From: JAOZTV01 sp965371805
GTDB taxonomy: Bacteria; Acidobacteriota; Aminicenantia; UBA2199
Assembly (NCBI GenBank): GCA_965371805.1
Contig: CBDUZW010000087.1
Location: forward strand, 1-17,896
Direction: 5' to 3'
DNA length: 17,896 nucleotides
The translations under genes were made by a program, and so were the position numbers. The notes under the pieces were generated by a model. The model saw nothing but the letters and a program-made list of their open reading frames with translations. It was not told the origin of the DNA and made no database searches. Below, in pieces: positions 14,491-17,896 of this stretch; within the stretch, counting starts at the first letter, position 1, and each line of letters opens with the position of its first letter.

Positions 14491-14848
14491 ACAACTTTCA
14501 TAACTGTGGGTACCATTAAATATTTAGGGGGGATTCTCCATGAAAATCTAGAGAAATAGATTCAATTTCTATACAATATTTGAGTAGTTATATTTTTAAA
14601 TTTGAGATATCTAATTCTAAGAGTCTTAAAATCCTATGACGGATTTGCCCTATATATGCAATTTTACCCAGGAATAGTCGATCTTTTTTGAAACATCGAT
14701 TCTTTCTTGGTGTATTTAAAGAAATATAAATCTAAGTTTGAAATAAATATAAATATGTGAAATCCTTAAATGCCGTATATATTTAAATTATAAAATCTTT
14801 TGAATTTAGATAGACGTTTTTTGCTCTTTTGCTAAAGGAACCCCAATT
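14491..14848. other. 358-bp spacer between convergent genes, no gene seen
   Basis: No coding region is apparent in either strand. It contains a weak hairpin AATCTA-GAGAAA-TAGATT (14545-14562), an inverted pair TCGAT/ATCGA (14678-14699) around a T run, and GGAACCCC near 14839-14846, a motif also found in the spacer 4620-4896. Both flanking genes end here, so termination signals are expected but not obvious. Confidence 0.5.
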
Positions 14849-15835
14849 TCAATTATAAATATTTTTAATTTGCATTTCCCATGTTTCATTTTCTTCATTA
14901 TCAATAAGTTGATAAATTTTATTGTCTTTTATTGAAAACAAGGGTCTATGTGCTATTGAATTAATTTTTAACGGGATGAAAATACGTTTTATTTGTTTTC
15001 CTTTTAGATTATATAAATAACACTCTCTTTTTTCATTTTTTTCTAAATATGTAATTATATATAATTTGTCATTAGAAAATAAAACTTTGAATATAGCAGG
15101 TAAATATTTTGGAAATAAAACAATTTTTTTTTGGAATACAAGATCTATTTTTTGCTTTTTCCACATTTTCCAAAATTCTTGTTTATCACATTCAGCAAAA
15201 GGAATAAGAGTCTTTTTTTTTTTTATAGTTTTTTCCAATTTACCTTTACTGTTTAATATGTCAATTTTAAATTCCTTCATATTTGGAATAATAAAAAGTT
15301 TTTTATTATATACTCCAAAAAAAGAATTATAGAATAACTCCCTAGTCCCATTTAAATGATTACTCCATTTATGTTGATAAATTGTTTTTTGAGGTTTAAA
15401 GTTTTGATTTAACAAAAAATATTCTAAATAAAAATCATTGGGTTTTTTACTAAATTTGACTCCAATAAACCTATTTTTAATTTTTTTCAAATCGACATAC
15501 ATAATATTCAATTTATTTTCTTTATTAACGATGCCAAATTTATCTATTAGATATATTTTATTCACAAGATAAGCAACTATTCCATTACTTAAAAGTTGTA
15601 ATCTTGGAGAATATTGAAATTCCTTTGGACCGTTGCCTTTTCTTCCAATTGTTTTCACATATTTAATTGTTTTTCTTTCATATAATTTTATTGAAGCACT
15701 ATCGGATATATATATATAATCTTTGCTAATTCTCATATCAACCGGTTTGACTAATTCTTTTAGCTCAACTATACTTCCATTCAAATTGGAAAATAAAACT
15801 ATTATAAACATCAAGATAAATACTTTTTTGTACAT
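14849..15835 (-). CDS. Secreted 6-bladed beta-propeller protein, group A
   Basis: The start is the ATG at 15835, four to five bases after AGGGGG; an in-frame ATG 30 bases upstream lacks such a site. The 328-residue product has a signal peptide (about 1-20). It has the group A lead-in E-L-V-K-P-V-D-M-R-I and K-L-Y-E-R-K-T-I-K-Y-V-K, then I-G-R-K-G-N-G-P-K-E-F at 63-73. Y-L-P-A-I comes late, and the end is E-N-E-T-W-E-M. It follows the YVTN propeller gene by 69 nt, with a stop-codon hairpin between them. The shared orientation suggests one unit, possibly with partial termination at the hairpin. Confidence 0.86.
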   Translation of the reverse strand: MYKKVFILMFIIVLFSNLNGSIVELKELVKPVDMRISKDYIYISDSASIKLYERKTIKYVKTIGRKGNGPKEFQYSPRLQLLSNGIVAYLVNKIYLIDKFGIVNKENKLNIMYVDLKKIKNRFIGVKFSKKPNDFYLEYFLLNQNFKPQKTIYQHKWSNHLNGTRELFYNSFFGVYNKKLFIIPNMKEFKIDILNSKGKLEKTIKKKKTLIPFAECDKQEFWKMWKKQKIDLVFQKKIVLFPKYLPAIFKVLFSNDKLYIITYLEKNEKRECYLYNLKGKQIKRIFIPLKINSIAHRPLFSIKDNKIYQLIDNEENETWEMQIKNIYN

Positions 15836-15882
15836 AATTCCCCCTAAATAATGATTTATTAACATCGTTATGTTTTACTGAA

Positions 15883-15907
15883 TGACACTCTTTATTTGTA
15901 AGTGTCA
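15883..15907. repeat. Hairpin over the stop codon of the YVTN propeller gene
   Basis: TGACACT (15883-15889) and AGTGTCA (15901-15907) are a perfect 7-bp inverted repeat around 11 bases. The minus-strand stop codon TGA (15907-15905) is the first three bases of the stem. No T run follows. It could limit read-through transcription into the gene at 14849 or protect the 3' end of the message. Confidence 0.5.
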
Positions 15908-16957
15908 AAGTAAATACACATTCTCAGTATAGATAAGACCTAAAGGAACTTTACCTGTTTTTATCGTCTTTATTACCTGTAATGTCTGAATATCTATTAT
16001 AGAGACTGTTCCATCGGTCCAGTTGGAAACAAATAATGTTTTTTCTAAATTATCAAGGGTTAGCTCTACGGGATTTCTACCCACAATTATTTTTTTTAAC
16101 AGCTTATTTTCCTCCAAATTAATTACGGATATATAATTTGATCTGAAATTCGCAACAAATAGACGTTTGTTTTTCCCACTGCAGGCCAAACCGGCGGGAT
16201 ATTGAAATTCACTGTTTATATATGCAAGCTTTTTTTGCTTAAAAGAATATGAACATACTTTATGCGACCGCAGTACCGATACAAACAGTGAATCAAATTC
16301 CTTTGAATAAATAACATCATAAAGGTTATTTTGAGTTGTCCCCCCTTCAATTATTTTTATTTTATCTGTCTCTTTTTCCAATTTTAAATCGACTATTGTG
16401 ATAAAATTTGAATACCTGTTGGAAATATAATCACGATTTTTAGTTTTATTTATAAAAAGTCCTGCCGGTGTTTTTCCCACAGCGATTTTTGTCACAGCAG
16501 GATTATTGTCGACATCCAGATGTTTATTCCCGGGTAATAAGGACAGATCAATAACAAACAGATCACTATCCTTATCATGTCCTCTTTCATCGGTAATATA
16601 TAGTTTATTCTTATGATATCGGATTTCTGTAGGCATGCAGGTATTATTTTTAAATGGAAGGATCAGCTCATATTTTTTTGTTTTCAAGTTCAATTTCATC
16701 AAAAAAAGACCTGAAGTTGCCCCTGAATAATTATGAAGGGTTATATAAGCAATATCACCAACTATGCAGGGTTCTGAAGGGAATGACTGTTGTGAATCAC
16801 CGATTTTAATATTTTCTTTTTTAAAGGTTTTTGTATCAATTAAAGTTATCGTATCACTTTTAAGATTTGCAACTACCAAGGTTCCGGCGAAATTAAATTG
16901 GATGAATATTAAAACAAAAAAAATTGAAAAAACTGACCTATAATAAATTAAATTCAT
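15905..16957 (-). CDS. Secreted YVTN/YncE-like beta-propeller protein
   Basis: The start is placed at the ATG 16957, seven bases after AAGGAG; the ATG at 16963 is only about two bases away. The 350-residue product has a signal peptide (about 1-24, ending F-A-G). It then has about 40-residue repeats of the YVTN type: T-L-V-V-A-N-L-K-S-D-T-I-T-L-I-D; D-Y-I-S-N-R-Y-S-N-F-I-T-I-V-D; L-F-V-A-N-F-R-S-N-Y-I-S-V-I; and L-F-V-S-N-W-T-D-G-T-V-S-I-I-D. Links of the type V-G-R-N-P-V-E and T-G-K-V-P-L-G join them. Such proteins are 7-bladed periplasmic or surface propellers, mostly of unknown ligand. It lacks the GxGPGE signature and has higher G+C than most neighbours, so it is not a paralogue of them. 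Confidence 0.85.
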   Translation of the reverse strand: MNLIYYRSVFSIFFVLIFIQFNFAGTLVVANLKSDTITLIDTKTFKKENIKIGDSQQSFPSEPCIVGDIAYITLHNYSGATSGLFLMKLNLKTKKYELILPFKNNTCMPTEIRYHKNKLYITDERGHDKDSDLFVIDLSLLPGNKHLDVDNNPAVTKIAVGKTPAGLFINKTKNRDYISNRYSNFITIVDLKLEKETDKIKIIEGGTTQNNLYDVIYSKEFDSLFVSVLRSHKVCSYSFKQKKLAYINSEFQYPAGLACSGKNKRLFVANFRSNYISVINLEENKLLKKIIVGRNPVELTLDNLEKTLFVSNWTDGTVSIIDIQTLQVIKTIKTGKVPLGLIYTENVYLL

Positions 16958-16979
16958 TTTCATTCTCCTTTATCTATTA

Positions 16980-17009
16980 ATTGTATCATTTAATATATAC
17001 AATTTTCAA
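16980..17009 (-). promoter_or_regulatory. Possible promoter of the YVTN propeller gene
   Basis: The minus strand reads TTGAAA (17009-17004), 18 bases, TACAAT (16985-16980). The ribosome site AAGGAG (16970-16965) would be very close to the transcript start, so the leader would be short. Confidence 0.4.
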
Positions 17010-17076
17010 TCGACTTTTTCGGTTCTGTCGCAAAGTTTTGATTTCCAAGAATTCATGTTTGTATTATTGGGGTCAG

Positions 17077-17119
17077 CTCACGAAAGGGAAAATATTGTAT
17101 GTTAAGGAATTATTAATGA
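17077..17119 (+). repeat. Spacer block shared with 13270-13310
   Basis: Partner copy of the TCACGAAA...GTTAAGGA block described at 13270-13310. Here it ends just before the promoter at 17123-17150. Confidence 0.5.
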
Positions 17120-17122
17120 TAT

Positions 17123-17150
17123 TTGTAATAATTTTTTGTTTCTGTATAAT
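17123..17150 (+). promoter_or_regulatory. TCTGTATAAT-type promoter of the gene at 17198
   Basis: TTGTAA (17123-17128), a 16-bp spacer ending TCTG, then TATAAT (17145-17150). The TTTCTGTATAATC context is close to that at 13389-13399. Confidence 0.55.
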
Positions 17151-17197
17151 CATAGTTATCTAACATATTAAATTAAATAAAGGTGTGAGGTCGTATG

Positions 17198-17878
17198 ATG
17201 CAAAAAACACAATTTAAAGTCTTAGTAGTTTTAATGATAATTTTTGTTTGTTATAATAACATATATGCAGACTCGAATTTAACAATTAAAAAAATTGATT
17301 ATGAGTCTTTTTCAATTGAAAAAAAAAACAACAAAAAATATAATACTTTAGGAAAAATTGTTAAAATTATAAAATTAGAAACAAACGATAATTCTATAAT
17401 TGGAAGAGTTAGATCAATTTCAATGGACAAAAATGGTAGTTTTTTAATTATCGATAATAGCTCAAGTAAAAAAATATATTTATTTGACAAAGAAGGAAAA
17501 CATCTTTTAAATTATGGGAAACCCGGTCCTGGACCAAAGGAATATTTGTATGGTTATGGAGCTGCAGCTTTTGAAGATGGAAGTGTAGTGCTAGTAACAG
17601 CATATAAACTAATCAAATTTAATAAAGAAGGAAAATTTTTAAAAGAAGTTAAAATAAAATATAATGCTTTGGATCAAATAGTTCTAAACAATAAATTGTA
17701 TTTAAGCATTTCTATATATCAAAATTCTCGCAAAGATAATAGCGCAATGTTAATATATAATTCAAAACTGGAGCAAATCGGTGGAATCAATAAGTTTGAC
17801 AATCGTTTAAGAAAAATGATATGTCAACCTCTTAATATATTTGAGTTATTGTCAAACTTGGTGGAATGTGAAATCTAG
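17198..17878 (+). CDS. Truncated 6-bladed beta-propeller protein, group B
   Basis: The ATG at 17198 is seven bases after GAGG (17187-17190); the adjacent ATG at 17195 is possible. The product is 226 residues, against 350-390 for intact group B members, so about 120 C-terminal residues (the last blades) are missing. The signal peptide ends near A24. The segment L-G-K-I-V-K-I-I-K-L-E-T-N-D-N-S-I-I-G-R followed by I-S-M-D-K-N-G, I-Y-L-F-D-K-E-G-K and Y-G-K-P-G-P-G-P-K-E-Y (106-116) is the best match in the window to the Bacteroidota-type 6-bladed propeller family (PF17170-like). The last residues N-L-V-E-C-E-I look foreign to the family and coincide with a possible IS end at 17850. A protein lacking blades would probably not fold. 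Confidence 0.75.
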   Translation: MQKTQFKVLVVLMIIFVCYNNIYADSNLTIKKIDYESFSIEKKNNKKYNTLGKIVKIIKLETNDNSIIGRVRSISMDKNGSFLIIDNSSSKKIYLFDKEGKHLLNYGKPGPGPKEYLYGYGAAAFEDGSVVLVTAYKLIKFNKEGKFLKEVKIKYNALDQIVLNNKLYLSISIYQNSRKDNSAMLIYNSKLEQIGGINKFDNRLRKMICQPLNIFELLSNLVECEI

Positions 17879-17896
17879 CATACCCCATTTTTTCCC
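17850..17896. mobile_element. Possible end of an insertion sequence truncating the last gene
   Basis: From TGTCAA (17850-17855) the sequence becomes less AT-biased (GGTGGAATGTGAAATC, then ATACCCC) and the propeller frame ends 23 bases later. A TG-starting terminus is usual for IS21-type elements, and the other window edge carries subterminal-type repeats at 3-45. No transposase is visible, so this is tentative. A contig join or simple mutation is the alternative. Confidence 0.3.

Noticed and set aside
15066..15332. An 88-residue plus-strand frame opposite the propeller gene at 14849.
   Set aside because: It is antisense to a gene with a clear signal peptide and family signature, has no ribosome site, and its Phe/Asn-rich content mirrors the Lys/Glu codons of the real gene.
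1..17896. Search for CRISPR arrays, tRNA and rRNA genes.
   Set aside because: No regularly spaced identical repeats and no RNA gene consensus were found in any spacer.

Overview
The window is very AT-rich (only about a quarter G+C by eye). Nearly every protein has an N-terminal Sec signal peptide or lipobox, so the genes describe the periplasm and outer surface of a Gram-negative bacterium. The mix of LolA-like proteins, a TlpA-type thioredoxin and many 6-bladed beta-propellers of the GxGPGE type is familiar from Bacteroidota-like and Aminicenantes-like uncultured lineages. No rRNA, tRNA or marker gene is present, so the phylum is a guess.

The main content is a family expansion. Nine full-length propeller genes (starting at 1718, 4897, 6955, 8513, 9666, 10872, 12136, 13441 and 14849), one truncated copy (17198-17878) and one pseudogene remnant (8276-8503) lie within about 16 kb on both strands. 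All carry the first-blade signature [FILY]GxxGxGP[GEKS][ED][FLMIY]. By length, N-terminus and C-terminus they split into a short group A (1718, 10872, 13441, 14849; about 328-350 aa, most ending in W-E/D-L/M) and a longer group B (the rest). Three (9666, 12136, 13441) have lipoboxes; the others look secreted or periplasmic. A YVTN/YncE-like propeller (15905-16957) belongs to a different propeller family.

Layout: 1-291, intergenic with repeats and hairpins; 304-1476 (+), LolA-like/TlpA thioredoxin protein with a terminator; 1718-2716 (-), propeller; 2911-3252 (-), unknown cytosolic protein; 3367-4502 (-), two-gene XRE regulator/membrane-protein operon with a clear promoter and palindromic operators; 4503-4896, repeat-rich spacer; 4897-6744 (-), LolA-like protein followed by a propeller; 6955-8088 (-), propeller; 8276-11891 (-), three propeller genes in an operon plus a dead copy; 12136-13263 and 13441-14490 (+), two lipoprotein propellers with similar promoters; 14491-14848, spacer; 14849-16957 (-), YVTN propeller followed by a group A propeller; 17198-17878 (+), propeller cut short at what may be an insertion-sequence end.

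The spacers hold dispersed repeats (a roughly 42-nt element in four copies, plus other shared blocks) and several near-perfect hairpins at or over stop codons. The TCTGTATAAT promoter core precedes at least four propeller genes, which suggests shared or parallel control. The molecular role of the propellers cannot be read from sequence. Substrate or peptide binding at the cell surface is only an inference from the fold.
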